Notes: generated from the letters alone by a model not told the origin. Shown: positions 25,259 to 34,192, counted from the first letter of the stretch. The stretch: 64,000 nucleotides of DNA from Brevibacillus laterosporus (GCA_007833815.1 CP033464.1:3528001-3592000); one strand, 5' to 3'. Translations and numbers: made by a program.

Positions 25259-26050
25259 ATGGATAAACGCAGGAAGAAAATTTTTCTTTTTTTAACGCTG
25301 ATTGTTTTATTGGGAATTTTTCCATATTATAAAATCATTAGTGCTGGTTTAAAAGGGAATGGATTATATGTTTTCTTACTAATGTGGGTACCTGCCATTT
25401 CAGCGATTACTGTTAAACTTTTGTTTGATAAAAATGTAAAAAATTTAGGTTGGAAATTAGGTGAAGGAAAGTATGTAGTGATATCTTATGGTATTCCATT
25501 AGTTAGTGCTATACTTGTTTATTCAATAGTATGGAAGACAGGAATTGGAGGCATCGATTTTAGTAAGATAAGTATAGTTAACATTTTATCGATTGCTACC
25601 ATAGGTGTTGTGGCCAGTGGAGTGTCAGCTATAGGTGAAGAAATAGGATGGAGAGGTTTTCTTGTACTGGAGTTGTTTAAAAAATTTTCATATACAAAAA
25701 CAGCTATCATAACCGGTGTCATATGGAATATATATCATTACCCTCCTTTGCTTTTCAGTGATTACAATAACGGAATTTCAGTATTATCTTCATTTATTTT
25801 TTTCACAATAAGTATTTTTTCAATAACCTTTATAGCAACATGGCTAAGAATGAAGTCGGGAAGCATGTGGACTGGTATTATCATTCATGCATCTCATAAT
25901 TGCTTTATTCAGGGGTTATTTGATCCTATTACAATTGATAAACAACACACAAAATTATTTACAACGGAATTTGGCATAGGATTAGCGACCGTTTATACGA
26001 TAATAGCATTCTATTTTTGGAAAAGAAGAGATGAACTTTCAAGTGCTTGA
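25259..26050 (+). CDS. CPBP-family intramembrane protease
   Basis: A 263-residue polytopic membrane protein of the CPBP (CAAX protease / bacteriocin-processing) family. The active-site motifs are present: EEIGWRGFL, then the His of WNIYHYPPLLF and the HASHN motif near the C-terminus. ATG 25259 follows AAAGGAGA by eight bases; a longer reading from 25148 has no ribosome site. Members near bacteriocin genes often act in self-immunity. It lies 500 bases beyond the bacteriocin operon terminator, so a link with it is possible but unproven. Confidence 0.85.
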   Translation: MDKRRKKIFLFLTLIVLLGIFPYYKIISAGLKGNGLYVFLLMWVPAISAITVKLLFDKNVKNLGWKLGEGKYVVISYGIPLVSAILVYSIVWKTGIGGIDFSKISIVNILSIATIGVVASGVSAIGEEIGWRGFLVLELFKKFSYTKTAIITGVIWNIYHYPPLLFSDYNNGISVLSSFIFFTISIFSITFIATWLRMKSGSMWTGIIIHASHNCFIQGLFDPITIDKQHTKLFTTEFGIGLATVYTIIAFYFWKRRDELSSA

Positions 26051-26090
26051 AGTAAAGATATAAAGTAAGTATATTAATTGATATCGTAAA

Positions 26091-26137
26091 ATAATCTAAC
26101 CCTCCGGTAAATATAATCTTCCGGAGGGTTAGATTAT
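26091..26137. terminator. 17-bp bidirectional terminator
   Basis: The arms at 26091-26107 and 26121-26137 are perfectly complementary over 17 bases (core AACCCTCCGG) with A and T flanks on both sides. It can serve the CPBP gene on the plus strand and the nadE relic on the minus strand, whose stop codon lies inside it. Confidence 0.85.
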
Positions 26138-26626
26138 TTTCGCGATTTCAGCAGCTACAGGCTGAAGTGTCAAATAGTTATCTAGATCGTCGTAAGAAAA
26201 GCCAAGAGCGGTTTCCATCAGGAAGCAGAGGACGATTATCTTCAAGGTCTGCTGTAGGAATTTTCAAACATAAAAAATTTGGTGCTCCAAGGGATTGCAG
26301 GATTTGTCTGACTTGACTTTTTGTCAGACCGGAAAGAGGAACAATATCCGCTCCTCCATCACCATATTTTGTGAAGAATCCGGTAGCTGCTTCGACCGCT
26401 TGATCAGTCCCAAGGACTAATAATCCTAAGTGTGCAGCTAAATCAAACAGAACCTTCATTCGTTTCTTGAGTAAGCTCATCGCAAGCAACACGAGCCATT
26501 ATACCGACCAAGGTTGAATCAATACCGCCGCTTATCCCAACAACGTACCCTGTCACGATATTCTGTTTCTGGTAGCGTATTTATATGAACATTTAAGGAT
26601 TGATTAATCTCTACTTGTTTATTCAT
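26129..26626 (-). pseudogene. nadE: NAD synthetase relic
   Basis: Pieces of ammonia-dependent NAD synthetase in three frames. The N-terminus begins at ATG 26626 (MNKQVEINQSLNVHINTLPE); after a frameshift the P-loop reads [20 protein letters not shown]; then a large internal deletion joins to [31 protein letters not shown] (quoted in part: [14 protein letters not shown]), and a last frameshift leads to [15 protein letters not shown]. About 500 bases remain of a gene that is normally about 820. It cannot give an active enzyme. It lies three bases after nadD, so the two were an operon. Confidence 0.85.
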
Positions 26627-26628
26627 CC

Positions 26629-27267
26629 TCAACGAACCTCCTTCACATATAATTGATGCTTCTTGATGTAGTTCAATACTTCGTCAGGTAAGAGAAAACT
26701 AGCCTCACCGTCATTGCGAAGTTCACCACGAATATAGCTAGAGCTAATCCCCATACTAATTCCTTTAGACATCGTAAGGAAATTATCGTCGTTATTACGT
26801 AATAACGGGTCCTTAGCGATTAAATCATCGGAGTGATATCCTTCCCGTGCCATGACGATGAACTTGTTGTTCTTTACTAATTTTTCGGCGTTACCCCAAG
26901 TTGATATTCCTTCTAATAAATCTGCTCCCATGATGAAAAAGAATTCACCTTGCGGATATATCTTTTTAAAATAGTTCATTGTATCGTAGGTGTATGTTTC
27001 TCCAGGCAAGGCATTCATTTCAACAGTAGAGATTTCAAAAAGAGCTTCACCAGAGCTGTTCTTCTTGTTTTTGCATGTTTCTAAGGCGAGTTCAAGCATT
27101 TTCAACCGGTGGTGATCTTCTGTTTGAAGAATTTTATCTCTACGCAGAGAGGAGCAGGGAACAAAGAATACTTTATCGAGACGTTTGCGTTTCGCCACCG
27201 CAGCAGCTGTAAAAAGATGAGAATAGGTGATTGGATCAAAACTACTTCCATAAATGCCATAACGCAT
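26629..27267 (-). CDS. nadD: Nicotinate-nucleotide adenylyltransferase
   Basis: A 212-residue enzyme that adenylates nicotinate mononucleotide in NAD synthesis. Nucleotidyltransferase motifs are clear: GIYGSSFDPITYSHL (the first His of the HxGH-type motif is replaced: TYSH where TxGH is usual), FFVPCSS, FIMGADLLEG, and the ISSSYIRGEL motif. The gene is intact, although the pncB and nadE genes around it are decayed. A second, housekeeping nadD is expected elsewhere in the genome. Tyr-Ser in place of the usual x-Gly before the catalytic His is worth checking. Confidence 0.85.
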   Translation of the reverse strand: MRYGIYGSSFDPITYSHLFTAAAVAKRKRLDKVFFVPCSSLRRDKILQTEDHHRLKMLELALETCKNKKNSSGEALFEISTVEMNALPGETYTYDTMNYFKKIYPQGEFFFIMGADLLEGISTWGNAEKLVKNNKFIVMAREGYHSDDLIAKDPLLRNNDDNFLTMSKGISMGISSSYIRGELRNDGEASFLLPDEVLNYIKKHQLYVKEVR

Positions 27268-27650
27268 TAAAGTTTCCCCCTTTTTTTTACATTTGGAAAG
27301 CCCGCATTGTCAAGCATTTTTCGCGGTCTCTTTGATAAGAAGGCTAAATCACCACTATCTAATCGAATACCAGTAAGCTTTTGTCCACGTTCTTCCATCC
27401 GTTTCGCTACTGTAATGGCATTATTTCCTATTTCAATAACACTTTGCCCATCAGCTGCTGTCACAATTCGAGATGCTATCTTCCTCATACATTTTTTTGG
27501 ACCGCAGATAATCAATGTCACTCTCATTAAAGTAGAGATTTTCTACGATATCAATGAGGCGGTAAAAATCATCAAATACAACTTGTGTGCGGTGTACATC
27601 CTTTTTATATAAAGCATACATTAGGTTGTTTACAATTATAGCAAACATGG
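27267..27650 (-). pseudogene. pncB: Nicotinate phosphoribosyltransferase relic
   Basis: Two fragments in different frames match nicotinate phosphoribosyltransferase. The upstream one contains YALYKKDVHRTQVVFDDFYR and VENLYFNESDIDYLRS; the downstream one contains NAITVAKRMEERGQKLTGIR (substrate loop GIRLDSGDLAFLS) and KMLDNAGFPNVKK. Together they are a small part of a gene normally about 1,450 bases long. It abuts nadD, giving the order pncB-nadD-nadE on the minus strand. Confidence 0.75.
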
Positions 27651-27898
27651 ATATAGCGATATACTTTTTTGCGGATTTTGTACTCTAATCTAAGCTCTGA
27701 TTGACTGAAAAAAACGATATCCTGTACGCTAAGGACTACCGGCATCGATTTTTCCTTATATAAGTGGTAACAATGAATCAAGGCTAGCCCTCCACTTTTG
27801 ATCGAACGTATACGTACCAAGGAAGTTGATATGTTCCCATTCTAACAATGTAATTCTGATAAAGAAAAGAAGTAGGTGTGCTGATCATTTTTTGCGCT
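27651..27898. other. Decayed DNA upstream of NAD relics
   Basis: Only shadow frames are present. It may contain the old promoter of the NAD-salvage operon and the shared upstream region of the TetR gene; I see nothing else. Confidence 0.35.
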
Positions 27899-27945
27899 TT
27901 GCAAATATACGACCAAGTTGTATAATAAAAAAACCGATCGGTCTT
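27899..27945 (+). promoter_or_regulatory. TetR promoter with overlapping operator
   Basis: TTGCAA (27899-27904) and TATAAT (27921-27926) are 16 bases apart. AAACCGATCGGTCTT (27931-27945), with the palindrome ACCGATCGGT, starts four bases after the -10 box and would cover the transcription start. The same palindrome recurs at 28629-28642 after the gene. Confidence 0.75.
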
Positions 27946-27988
27946 AAAAAATGACGTATATCTTCGGTAAATGGAGGCAAGTGGATTC

Positions 27989-28594
27989 ATGGCTAATCGT
28001 AAGGGAGAACAAACCAAAGCACTGATCGTGCAAAAAGCGTCGAAACTTTTTAACCGCCAAGGATATATGGCTTCTTCGATATCTGGCATAATGCACGAGA
28101 CTGGTCTTAAAAAAGGAGGGATTTATAACCATTTCGAAAATAAAGAAGAACTGATGCTGAGCGCTTTTTCCTTTTCCATTCACACGATGAGCCAATTCTA
28201 CTCTGAAGCGCTGGCAGGAAAAAAAGGCTGCATGGAACGTCTTCTTTCCATCGCTTCCGTATTTGAAAAGCTTGCTGAAAACGAACTCTTGCCTGGTGGC
28301 TGTCCTATTATGAATGCAGCGATTGAGGCAGATGACGCAGACCTCTTGCTACGAGAAAAAGCTTGTGTAGCAATGGAGGATTTGCTCGGAATGGTTCGCA
28401 ATCTTGTTGAGAAAGGCATAGAGAAGGGGGAGGTTAACCAAGGTGTAGACTCCGAATTTGTGGCGATCGTATTTATCTCCACGCTGGAGGGGGCGCTAAT
28501 GCTGAGCAAACTATACAGGAACCCGAAGTACATGAATAGAGCAGTGCTTCATCTAAGATCGTTTCTTGCTTTAGAACTATGCCAAGCTGTCTAA
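27989..28594 (+). CDS. TetR-family transcriptional regulator
   Basis: A 201-residue TetR regulator. Residues 8-55 are the DNA-binding domain (LIVQKASKLFNRQGYMASSI, SGIMHETGLKKGGIYNHFENKEEL); the C-terminal ligand domain has a Cys-rich segment (ELLPGGCPIMN) of the type seen in regulators of acyl-CoA or quinone-responsive genes. Start ATG 27989, ten bases after GGAGG; the ATG at 27971 precedes that site. Twin ACCGATCGGT operators before and after the gene suggest it represses itself and the downstream acyl-CoA genes, the first of which is now a thiolase relic. Confidence 0.9.
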   Translation: MANRKGEQTKALIVQKASKLFNRQGYMASSISGIMHETGLKKGGIYNHFENKEELMLSAFSFSIHTMSQFYSEALAGKKGCMERLLSIASVFEKLAENELLPGGCPIMNAAIEADDADLLLREKACVAMEDLLGMVRNLVEKGIEKGEVNQGVDSEFVAIVFISTLEGALMLSKLYRNPKYMNRAVLHLRSFLALELCQAV

Positions 28595-28628
28595 AATAAA
28601 GCCGTTGGTGGCTTTATTGCACAAAAAC

Positions 28629-28642
28629 AGACCGATCGGTTT
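28629..28642 (+). promoter_or_regulatory. Second TetR operator copy
   Basis: AGACCGATCGGTTT carries the same ten-base palindrome, ACCGATCGGT, as the site at 27931. It lies between tetR and the thiolase relic, so it probably controlled the downstream catabolic genes. Confidence 0.7.
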
Positions 28643-29085
28643 TAAAAAACATCTAATTAGGCTACCTGAGATTGTACCTGTTCGAGTCATTTCTACAGAC
28701 AGCAACCTTGCAGACTTTAACGCCGATGAGACACCACGCGTTACGACTCTGGAGAAAATGGCTGCCTTGAAGCCGGCATTTATTCCTGATGGTATCATAA
28801 CAGCTGGAAATTCAAGTCCGATTAAATACGGAGCATCTTTATGCTGACAGGAATCATTCCCGCCTCAGTAGTTCTGGCTTGGGAAAGAGAGATAAAACCT
28901 GATCCTGACAAAGTGAATGTAAATGGTGGGCCATTGCTCTAGGTCATCCTCTGGGAGCAAGTGGAGCCAGACTGATCACAACGATGCTGCACGAGCTGGA
29001 AAAACGAAAAGCACGTTACGGATTCGCCACTGTCTGCATCATGCACGGGATGGCGGTTGCTACGATCATCGAGTGTGAAGAATGA
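28643..29085 (+). pseudogene. Acetyl-CoA acyltransferase (thiolase) relic
   Basis: Pieces of a thiolase in several frames: ALKPAFIPDGIITAGNSSPI, which matches the substrate-loop region, and after stops and a large deletion the C-terminal [20 protein letters not shown] and [19 protein letters not shown]. The catalytic GHP motif is still readable, but the final Cys region reads CIMHGM in place of the usual CxGGGMG. The N-terminal half is missing. It cannot be functional. Confidence 0.8.
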
Positions 29086-29230
29086 GAGGAGGAAATGAAA
29101 ATGAAACCTTGGCTGTCTCAACTGCAGAGACTGATGAACAAAGACGTGCCCGAGCCAGCAGCACTTGTATGACACTCCAGGGAGAAAAGGCCAATGGACG
29201 TTAGTTTCAGTGAGTAAGGAGTTGGGTACC
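29086..29230 (+). pseudogene. Truncated N-terminal frame before the ferredoxin-like gene
   Basis: After GAGAGGAGG, ATG 29101 opens a 23-codon frame (MKPWLSQLQRLMNKDVPEPA) ending in TGA. A one-base shift continues it into a frame reading YDTPGRKGQW that runs without stop into the next gene. This suggests a longer N-terminus or a separate lost gene. I do not recognise the domain. Confidence 0.35.
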
Positions 29231-30574
29231 GTGAAAAACATGACAATGAATGATCATCCTACCGTAAAACAGCATTACCGAAAGATGGAGAATGTTCAGA
29301 GAAGCGACGTTAGCATCCTCGATACAGAGTTGCTACGAGATCGATGCCTGCATGCAGGGGCTGACGATGTCGGATTTGTCTCTGTGGACCGACCTGAACT
29401 AGCCGACCAGAGAGAAGAGATTTTAAACCTATTTCCTGGCGCGAGGACGCTGATAAGTTTCGTCTGCAGAATGAACCGTGAACCCTTACGCTCGACTGCC
29501 CGATCCATTGCTAACTCGGAATTTCATCATGTGCTCGATACTGTAACGCATATTGGGCATCAAATCGTGAAAGAGCTTGAAGAACACGGAATCAAAGCGT
29601 TGAACCCGCCGGCAGGCTTCCCGATGGAGCTGACACGGACCGGAAAGGCATGGGTCATTTCGCATAAACCTATTGCCGTGGCTGCGGGACTTGGACGAAT
29701 TGGCATTCACAGAAATGTCATTCATCCGAAGTTCGGCAACTTTATCTTGCTGGGTACGATCATTACGGATGCGATCATGACTTCAGAAAGCCACCCCATA
29801 GATTACAATCCGTGTCTGGAATGCAAATTGTGCGTGGCAGCTTGTCCGGTTGGGGCGATCGGTGCTGATGGGCATTTTAATTTTTCTGCCTGCTATACGC
29901 ACAACTACAGGGAATTTTCCGGTGGTTTTACGGATTGGGTGGAAAGCATTGCTGATAGCAAGACCTCGAAAGAATACCGGGCCAAAGTGAATGACGCAGA
30001 AACCGCATCGATGTGGCAGAGCCTCTCTTTCGGGGCCAACTATAAAGCCGCCTACTGTCTGTCCGTTTGTCCAGCAGGAGAAGATGTGATCGGTCCATTT
30101 CTTGCCGATCGCAAGAACTTTTTTCAAGAGATTGCCAAACCACTGCAGGATAAAAAAGAAATGGTTTATGTCGTTCCAGGTTCTGACGCGGAGGAGTATG
30201 TGAAAAAACGTTTTCCGCATAAACAAGTACGGCCTGTGAGCAATGGCTTACGTTCGAAATCAATTCGGTCATTTTTGGCGGTTCTTCCTCATATGTTCCA
30301 AAGAAATCAAGCGAAAGATTTAGCAGCTACCTATCATTTTACATTTACAGGAGAAGAAGAGGCCCAAGCAACTGTTGTCATTCAAAACCGGACCCTTTCT
30401 GTAAAAGCGGGACATATCGGAGATGCCAACTTCCAACTTATTGCAGACAGTCAAACATGGATTCGTCTTCTTGCCAAAGAAACAGGGATATTGTCAGCCG
30501 TCTTGTCCGGCAAAATTCGCACAAAAGGCTCTTTAAATCTTCTTAAGGACTTTCGTAGGTGCTTTCCGTCATAA
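29231..30574 (+). CDS. QueG-like 4Fe-4S protein with SCP2 domain
   Basis: A 447-residue protein. Residues 30-300 resemble the epoxyqueuosine-reductase / reductive-dehalogenase-like ferredoxin family, with one full cluster motif CLECKLCVAACPVGAIG and a second partial set in ACYTHN and AYCLSVCPAGED. The last 100 residues resemble an SCP2 sterol- or acyl-carrier domain (TYHFTFTGEEEAQATVVIQN, ending with GKIRTKGSLNLLKDF). GTG 29231 follows AAGGAG by nine bases. QueG itself lacks SCP2, so this is not the tRNA enzyme. It sits between a thiolase relic and an enoyl-CoA hydratase gene; a role in reduction of a lipid-like or CoA-bound substrate is inference. Confidence 0.7.
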   Translation: MKNMTMNDHPTVKQHYRKMENVQRSDVSILDTELLRDRCLHAGADDVGFVSVDRPELADQREEILNLFPGARTLISFVCRMNREPLRSTARSIANSEFHHVLDTVTHIGHQIVKELEEHGIKALNPPAGFPMELTRTGKAWVISHKPIAVAAGLGRIGIHRNVIHPKFGNFILLGTIITDAIMTSESHPIDYNPCLECKLCVAACPVGAIGADGHFNFSACYTHNYREFSGGFTDWVESIADSKTSKEYRAKVNDAETASMWQSLSFGANYKAAYCLSVCPAGEDVIGPFLADRKNFFQEIAKPLQDKKEMVYVVPGSDAEEYVKKRFPHKQVRPVSNGLRSKSIRSFLAVLPHMFQRNQAKDLAATYHFTFTGEEEAQATVVIQNRTLSVKAGHIGDANFQLIADSQTWIRLLAKETGILSAVLSGKIRTKGSLNLLKDFRRCFPS

Positions 30575-30624
30575 ATTGCGCTGAGTATTTGTCGATAAAC
30601 CAAATAGCTATAGGAGGGTTTAAG

Positions 30625-31410
30625 ATGTTAAACAAAGATGTCGTCCTATGCACTGAAGAAAATGGAATCGCAAGAATTACACTAAACAGACCGGAAGCAC
30701 TAAATGCATTAAACCGAGATGTACTTGAACAACTTTCGTTCTTCTTGGACAGGGTAAAAACTGCTTCTAGTGTAAAGGCAGTGATAATTACCGGTGCTGG
30801 GGAAAAGGCATTTTCCGCAGGAGCGGACATTCAGTTTCTCAATAAAGCGACTCCTCTAGAAGTGCGGGATTTAGCTCAGCTAGCTGTTACGGTTACGAAT
30901 AAAATCGAATCATTGGGAAAAGTAGTTGTTGCTGCTATTAATGGATTTGCACTAGGAGGCGGGCTTGAGTTAGCTGAATCCTGCACGCTCCGTGTTTCTA
31001 CTAATCATGCTAGATTAGGACATCCTGAAGTCCGTATTGGAGCTGTTGCTGGTTTTGGAGGAACCACAAGACTTCCCAGACTTATTGGAAAGGGTCGGGC
31101 TGCAGAACTGTTACTCACTGGAAACTCGATAAGTGCAGACGAAGCGTACAGACTAGGATTAGTTAATCGGATTGTTGAACCTGATTTGCTACTATCAGAG
31201 GTAGAAACTCTTATCCTAGAAATTTTGTCTCAAGCTCCTCTCGCAGTAAAACTGACTTGGGAGGCAATTCATCGTGGGGGGGATCTAACGTTAGAGGAGT
31301 CAGCGCTTCTTGGTGCAGATTATTTCGGTTTGATTGCTTCTACAGAAGACTTCAGAGAAGGAACCAAATCATTTTTAGAAAAGACCCAACCATCATTTAA
31401 AGGTAGATAA
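30625..31410 (+). CDS. Enoyl-CoA hydratase/isomerase family protein
   Basis: A 261-residue crotonase-fold enzyme. The oxyanion segments AFSAGADIQFL and NGFALGGGLELA are clear, and both acid residues expected of a hydratase are present, in GGGLELAES and GHPEVRIGAVAGFGGTTRL. Start ATG 30625 follows AGGAGGG. It would hydrate 2-enoyl-CoA to 3-hydroxyacyl-CoA in fatty-acid or aromatic-acid breakdown. It follows the SCP2 protein by 50 bases and is likely part of the same TetR-controlled locus. The exact chain length cannot be read from sequence. Confidence 0.9.
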   Translation: MLNKDVVLCTEENGIARITLNRPEALNALNRDVLEQLSFFLDRVKTASSVKAVIITGAGEKAFSAGADIQFLNKATPLEVRDLAQLAVTVTNKIESLGKVVVAAINGFALGGGLELAESCTLRVSTNHARLGHPEVRIGAVAGFGGTTRLPRLIGKGRAAELLLTGNSISADEAYRLGLVNRIVEPDLLLSEVETLILEILSQAPLAVKLTWEAIHRGGDLTLEESALLGADYFGLIASTEDFREGTKSFLEKTQPSFKGR

Positions 31411-31616
31411 TCGAACCTATTTATTTGCACCAACCAAGTCTGAAAAAGATAACAAGGTAATGAACCAATAAAATACGAAATTCGTATAATGTGGCGGTTA
31501 CCCTTTAAGAAAGAACAAGGTCGGTTAAAGGAATGTGAATGGAAAATAAAGTTTGATCGATAATAATAAAAGGTATTCGACCCGAACCGAATCATGTAAA
31601 AGAAAGGACGATCCCA

Positions 31617-32000
31617 ATGAAGATTAAACTAACTAGTATATTTGTAGACGACCAAGACAAGGCTCTTACATTTTATACGGAGATTTTGGGCTTTGTTAAA
31701 AAAAACGAACTGCCAGCTGGAGAATTTAAATGGTTAACTGTTGTCTCGCCAGAAGGACCGGACGATATTGAGTTACTTCTCGAGCCACTTGGTCATCCTG
31801 CTGCCAAGACATTCCAAAAAGAAATGTTTGAGGCAGGCATACCTTTAACTGCATTTGCTGTTGAGGACATTCACAAAGAGTACGAAAGAATGAAAAAACG
31901 GGGTGTGGTGTTTAAGACGAAACCAATAGACATGGGAGGGACAGCCATTGCCGTATTTAATGATACGTGTGGTAACCTCATACAACTCTTTCAGGGATGA
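31617..32000 (+). CDS. VOC-family (glyoxalase-like) protein
   Basis: A 127-residue single VOC domain with two beta-alpha-beta-beta-beta modules: KLTSIFVDDQDKALTFYTEI at the start and AVEDIHKEYERMKKRGVVF in the second half, ending GNLIQLFQG. Metal-ligand candidates are the Glu in ELLLEP and the final region. Related proteins include glyoxalases, antibiotic-binding proteins and epimerases, so the substrate is open. AAAGGACG lies just upstream. It is separate from the hydratase by 200 bases with a TATAAT-like box. Confidence 0.85.
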   Translation: MKIKLTSIFVDDQDKALTFYTEILGFVKKNELPAGEFKWLTVVSPEGPDDIELLLEPLGHPAAKTFQKEMFEAGIPLTAFAVEDIHKEYERMKKRGVVFKTKPIDMGGTAIAVFNDTCGNLIQLFQG

Positions 32001-32523
32001 TAACTAACGCTAAGCAATTCCAAGCTTGGAATTTTAACAGATAGAGTAGTGAACCTTTCTGACCGCAAAAATGCCGGTATCCTCTACGAAAAGGATTACC
32101 GGCATTAGATCGCTTGGAAAATCAGTGGCGATAAGGATGGAAAGACGTTCTTTGCAGTCTGTCGTTGCAATAATCCGGTCATCCATCAATTTCTGAAGCA
32201 TATGAGCCTTCTTGGTTACAGGTCCCTCCGATCAGCATACAATCAGGCGATCATGAGTGCGGAGGATGGTTCAGTTACGTACTGAAACCGAATCTATATC
32301 GATTAACTAAATTATTTATATTCTTTCGGTATTTTAATAATGAGAATGATGGCTATATTCGCATACCTTATAAAATTGATTAGATCCCTTATTTTCGTAT
32401 CACATTTAAGTGGCTTGCCTGTCTTTTGAATATCACTTATTGTGTAAGCATGCAAGAAATAGGCGCGAGCTAATTTCAAACTAATAGTACGCTTAAAGGG
32501 TGCGGATACTGAGGGGAGTTACG
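32001..32523. other. Intergenic region with hairpin and decayed coding traces
   Basis: AATGCCGGTATCC (32070-32082) pairs with 32093-32106 around a 10-nt loop with one bulged base, without a T tract. On the minus strand between about 32100 and 32235 a frame reads KKAHMLQKLMDDRIIATTDC, likely a fragment of a lost gene that I cannot name. The rest is AT-rich leader DNA. Confidence 0.4.
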
Positions 32524-33762
32524 ATGAACGTTATTAAAAAAATGAAACAAACTGAACTACATGAGTTTGCACAAATTTTTGTAAATGCCTATCCAGGACG
32601 TGGGTATACTGAAGACCATATCAATGGGACAAAAAAATGGTTTTCTGATGTCGTTGATCAGGAACCGGAACAACAGTTATTTGGGGCTTATCGTGATGGG
32701 CAGCTTGTAGGGGGGATGATCCTTTATACAATGAAAATGAATTTGATCTCTCACTCCATCCAAACGGGTGGAATTGGCGCAGTTGCTGTTGATCTACTTC
32801 ATAAAAAGGAAAAAGTTTCGTTAGACCTTTTTCGATATGCATTCAAATCATTTTTAGAAGAAGGGATCCATTTTATTAGCCTGTATCCATTTGACATTGG
32901 CTTTTATCGTAAACTAGGTTTTGGATACGGTGGACAAATGAAGCAATATCAAGTAAAACCAACTCATTTTCCAAAGGGTTCATCGAAGGAGCATATTCAT
33001 TTTTTACAACGTGAGAAAGATCATGATGAAGTGTTGCGCTGTTACACTCAATTCTATGGAAGAACCAATGGAATGATTGAGAGACACGATGTAGAGGATT
33101 TGTTTGACGCAAATGAACGAAGGATTATTGGATATAAAAAGTCTGGGAAAGTTCTAGGCTATCTCGTATTTTCCTATGAAAGAAAATATGATTACGTATG
33201 CAATTTAGTAATCCAAGAAATAGTGTATGAAAATGCTGAGGTACTTTTAGAGCTGTGTACATACTTGCACTCACAATCAGATCAGTTCGAAAGTATTAAG
33301 GTTGATACGCAAGATGAGTATTTTCACTATCTACTGAGCAATCCGACCCGAGGAACGAGCGATGCTTTTGGTTCTCTCTATTTAGAAACGACCACGACAG
33401 GTGAAGGCATCATGTATCGAGTTACAGATATTACTGGTATTTTTCAAGATTTACGCGATCACAATTTCGGGGATCAAACGTGTAAATGTAAACTATCTGT
33501 TCAGAATGATTTAATCGAGTCTAACAATGCCAGCGTAATCATTCATTTTACAAACGGTTTTGCTCAAATCGTTGAAAATGAAGATTATGAGGTAGAGATA
33601 GGTATGAATGTGGGCGAGTTTTCCTCTTTGTTAATGGGTGCCATTGATTTCAAATCTTTAGTCAGATACGGCCTAGCTACCCTATCGGATTGCCATTACG
33701 AAAATATGATTCAACGAATTTTCCGAACTGATCAAAAGCCGATGTGTTTTACAAGTTTTTAG
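32524..33762 (+). CDS. Eis-like GNAT acetyltransferase
   Basis: A 412-residue protein with the three-part Eis architecture: an N-terminal GNAT domain (GAYRDGQLVGGMILY, IGAVAVDLLHKKEKVS in place of the acetyl-CoA loop), a second GNAT-like domain, and an SCP2-like C-terminal domain (DLIESNNASVIIHFTNG, MNVGEFSSLLMGAIDFKSL) ending in Phe, whose carboxylate is catalytic in mycobacterial Eis. Start ATG 32524 follows GGGGAG. Eis enzymes acetylate aminoglycosides or other amines; the substrate here is unknown. It stands alone before the riboflavin operon. Confidence 0.85.
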   Translation: MNVIKKMKQTELHEFAQIFVNAYPGRGYTEDHINGTKKWFSDVVDQEPEQQLFGAYRDGQLVGGMILYTMKMNLISHSIQTGGIGAVAVDLLHKKEKVSLDLFRYAFKSFLEEGIHFISLYPFDIGFYRKLGFGYGGQMKQYQVKPTHFPKGSSKEHIHFLQREKDHDEVLRCYTQFYGRTNGMIERHDVEDLFDANERRIIGYKKSGKVLGYLVFSYERKYDYVCNLVIQEIVYENAEVLLELCTYLHSQSDQFESIKVDTQDEYFHYLLSNPTRGTSDAFGSLYLETTTTGEGIMYRVTDITGIFQDLRDHNFGDQTCKCKLSVQNDLIESNNASVIIHFTNGFAQIVENEDYEVEIGMNVGEFSSLLMGAIDFKSLVRYGLATLSDCHYENMIQRIFRTDQKPMCFTSF

Positions 33763-33784
33763 TAGGAAGGCAGGAAAGTATCCG

Positions 33785-33813
33785 TTCCAATGTTTTTATA
33801 CTTGTGTTATACT
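33785..33813 (+). promoter_or_regulatory. Promoter of the riboflavin operon
   Basis: TTCCAA (33785-33790) and TATACT (33808-33813) are 17 bases apart, placed about 20 bases before the riboswitch aptamer. Confidence 0.65.
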
Positions 33814-33831
33814 ACTGGCAATTGCATAACC

Positions 33832-33965
33832 ACCTTCAGGGCAGGGTGAAATTCCCGACCGGCGGTAATGACGTTTATGTCTGAGCCCGCGACTCGCAAA
33901 CCGTTTTTGCGACTGACTTGGTGAAAATCCAAGGCCGACGGTATAGTCCGGATGGGAGAAGGTAC
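33832..33965 (+). ncRNA. FMN riboswitch (RFN element)
   Basis: The conserved FMN aptamer blocks are all readable: CAGGGCAGGGTGAAATTCCC, GACCGGCGGTAATGAC, GAGCCCGCGACTCG, GACTTGGTGAAAATCC, GCCGACGGTATAGTCCGGAT and GGGAGAAGG. It lies in the leader of ribD. FMN binding would favour the terminator hairpin at 34162 and switch the operon off. Confidence 0.97.
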
Positions 33966-34161
33966 AAGGCTTATCACATTTTTCAGTGAGGGTTCAAGAC
34001 GTTAGATGGTGAAGCCGCCGTAAGACTGTTTTTTGAGAAATAAGAAAACAGTTTATTTAGACGTATTCAATAACGTTTTTATAGCGTTAAGAATAAGCGG
34101 CGGGTGCTCTTTCTATGGATTCCTCTTTTTTGAAAAAACAATCGATAAGCTGTATTTCTCT

Positions 34162-34192
34162 ATGCCCTTTTCATGAAAAGGGCATTTTTTAT
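34162..34192 (+). terminator. Riboswitch-controlled terminator
   Basis: ATGCCCTTTTC (34162-34172) pairs with GAAAAGGGCAT (34175-34185), then TTTTTTATT. It lies between the aptamer and ribD, about 100 bases before the ribD start. Confidence 0.88.

Noticed and set aside
27605-27820. 71-residue minus-strand frame upstream of the pncB relic
   Set aside because: No ribosome site or match. It probably spans decayed DNA of the NAD operon.
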